Assembly (NCBI GenBank): GCA_945897655.1
Contig: CAMDHB010000037.1
Coordinates: 1 to 15,931 of the forward strand
DNA length: 15,931 nucleotides
Reading direction: 5' to 3'
From: Pseudorhodobacter antarcticus
GTDB lineage: Bacteria > Pseudomonadota > Alphaproteobacteria > Rhodobacterales > Rhodobacteraceae
The notes below the pieces were generated by a model, which saw only the letters and a program-made list of their open reading frames with translations, made no database searches and was not told the origin of the DNA. A program made the translations under genes and the position numbers. This document shows positions 14,768 to 15,931 of this stretch, piece by piece (positions within the stretch are counted from its first letter, which is position 1; the number at the start of each line of letters is the position of its first letter).

Positions 14768-15133
14768 ATGACTAACCGTGTTGCCCTTGCTCTTGCCTGT
14801 GGTCTGGCCCTTTCGGTCAGTGCTGCGCCGGCTGCAGCCGAAGGCGTGTTCGGTGCGATCGCGTTTTCCCCCTCGACCGGCCAATACGGCTGGGCCAAGA
14901 ACCAGACCGTTGAAGCCAGCGCCTCGGATGAGGCTGTGGCTGGATGCGGTGTGGATGACTGTGAAGCCGTTGTCGTTTTTGCCAACTGCGCCGCGCTGTC
15001 GGTCGGTGACGGCTATGGCATGGGCTTTTCCAAGGCCAAATCACTGGGCAAGGCAGAAGATGCCGCCTTGGCCAAGTGCGACGAGTTTACGACAAGCTGC
15101 ATCGTGTCCGCTTCGATCTGCAACGACGAGTAA
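14768..15133 (+). CDS. Secreted DUF4189-type protein
   Basis: This is a 121-residue precursor. The signal peptide runs to about residue 24 (ALSVSAAPAAA) and is followed by EGVFGAIAFSPSTGQYGWAK, the usual opening of DUF4189 proteins. Later AVVVFANCAALSVGDGYGMG matches the second conserved part of that family. Six cysteines (60, 65, 74, 104, 111, 118) suggest three disulfides in the periplasm or outside the cell. The molecular function of the family is not established. AAAGGAACG precedes the ATG. It diverges from livK and converges with the GlxA-type regulator, with seven bases between the two stops. Confidence 0.8.
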   Translation: MTNRVALALACGLALSVSAAPAAAEGVFGAIAFSPSTGQYGWAKNQTVEASASDEAVAGCGVDDCEAVVVFANCAALSVGDGYGMGFSKAKSLGKAEDAALAKCDEFTTSCIVSASICNDE

Positions 15134-15140
15134 ACCGCCG

Positions 15141-15931
15141 TCAGATTGACAGCCGTGCCAGCGGGATTTGCGGCGGGGTGCCTTGTGTGCCCCGTTCGCG
15201 GTAGGGTGTGGTGTTGTAATGGCTGCGGTAGCATTTCGAGAAATGCGACGGGCTGGCAAAGCCGCAGGCCAGCGCCACGTTGATCACCGACATATCGGTT
15301 TGCATCAACAGGTTGCGCGCCTTTTGCAGGCGCAGTTCCATGTAATACCGCTTGGGGCTGCGGTTGAGATAGCGACGGAACAGGCGTTCCAGTTGGCGGG
15401 TTGACATGCCCACTTCCTCGGCCAGTTCGGCGGGGGACATCGGGTCTTCGATGTTGCCCTCCATCATCTGGATGACTTGGGACAGTTTGGGGTGACGCAC
15501 ACCTATGCGGGTGGGGATCGACAGGCGCTGCGTGTCCTGATCGGTGCGCGGGGTGGAATAGATCAGTTGGTCGGCCACGGTGTTGGCGACATCCTCGCCA
15601 TGCCCCGCCGCGATCACCTTCAGCATCAGGTCCAGCGACGAGGTGCCGCCGGCCGTGCTCCAGCGGTTGCCGTCCATCACGAAGACCGATTTGGTCAGAT
15701 CAACCTCTTCAAACTCCTCCAGAAAACCATCCTGGTTTTCCCAGTGAATCGTCGCCTTTTTCCCGTCCAGCAGGCCGGCCTTGGCCAAGGCATAGGAGCC
15801 TGTGCACAGGCCTGCAATCGTGACCCCACGCCGCGATTCGCGGCGCAGCCAGTTCAGCACGGGCTTTGTCGTAGCGCGTTGGACGTCGATGCCGCCGCAG
15901 ACCAGCAAGGTATCCTCGCGGTCAAGCTCGT
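15141..15931 (-). CDS. GlxA-family transcriptional regulator (DJ-1/PfpI-like plus AraC HTH), N-terminus beyond window
   Basis: The reading frame is open to the right edge. Upstream of the TTG at 15908 the frame continues as ELDREDT, so the true start lies outside the window. The visible N-terminal part is a class I glutamine-amidotransferase-like (DJ-1/PfpI) sensor domain with IAGLCTGSYALAKAGLLDG. The C-terminal AraC/XylS domain has ELAEEVGMSTRQLERLFRR and a second helix-turn-helix, INVALACGFASPSHFSKCYR, ending in the family signature. In this class, GbdR and CdhR control glycine-betaine and carnitine use. With a DMGDH-like gene nearby, control of the liv/oxidoreductase operon is a reasonable guess but unproven. 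It is convergent with the DUF4189 gene. Confidence 0.88.
   Translation of the reverse strand, partial: ELDREDTLLVCGGIDVQRATTKPVLNWLRRESRRGVTIAGLCTGSYALAKAGLLDGKKATIHWENQDGFLEEFEEVDLTKSVFVMDGNRWSTAGGTSSLDLMLKVIAAGHGEDVANTVADQLIYSTPRTDQDTQRLSIPTRIGVRHPKLSQVIQMMEGNIEDPMSPAELAEEVGMSTRQLERLFRRYLNRSPKRYYMELRLQKARNLLMQTDMSVINVALACGFASPSHFSKCYRSHYNTTPYRERGTQGTPPQIPLARLSI

Noticed and set aside
1..15931. CRISPR array, tRNA or rRNA genes
   Set aside because: The only regular repeats are RTX coding repeats; no spacer-repeat pattern and no tRNA or rRNA-like stretch was seen.

Overview
The window looks like an alphaproteobacterial chromosome segment, most probably from the Rhodobacteraceae (Roseobacter-type marine bacteria). 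The basis is high GC content, tandem RTX proteins ending in Hint_2-type domains, a Liv-type ABC transport operon beside a DMGDH-like flavoprotein, and a GlxA-family regulator. The assignment rests on gene content and protein style, not on any database search.

Left part (1-5867): the window opens inside the 3' end of an IS481-type transposase. About 670 bp with no convincing gene follows. Then come two large same-strand genes (923-2731 and 2928-5867) for acidic, glycine-rich RTX proteins that end in a Hint (hedgehog/intein-like) self-processing domain. Neither has a Sec signal peptide, which fits type I secretion, but no exporter genes are in the window. A 35-codon ORF with a well-placed Shine-Dalgarno overlaps the start of the first RTX gene in an ATGA arrangement.

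Middle and right part (5837-14524, all minus strand): read in transcription order this is livK (binding protein), a strong intercistronic hairpin, livG, livF, a small secreted four-cysteine protein, livH, livM, an 808-residue FAD/GcvT oxidoreductase of the dimethylglycine/sarcosine dehydrogenase type, a second hairpin, and a MocA-like nucleotidyltransferase. Gaps and overlaps from livG to livM are only a few bases. The likely job is uptake of a small amino-acid-like or N-methylated compound followed by oxidative demethylation with C1 transfer to tetrahydrofolate. The real substrate cannot be read from the sequence.

Right edge (14525-15931): divergent from livK is a small secreted DUF4189-type protein with six cysteines. 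Convergent with it is a GlxA-type AraC regulator whose N-terminus runs off the window. GbdR, the known glycine-betaine/dimethylglycine regulator, belongs to this class, so it is a candidate regulator of the transport/oxidation operon.

The points most worth following up are the paired RTX-Hint proteins (the second has a single cysteine in 979 residues, exactly at the Hint catalytic position), the unexplained periplasmic protein inside the liv operon, and the coupling of a Liv transporter to a DMGDH-like enzyme.
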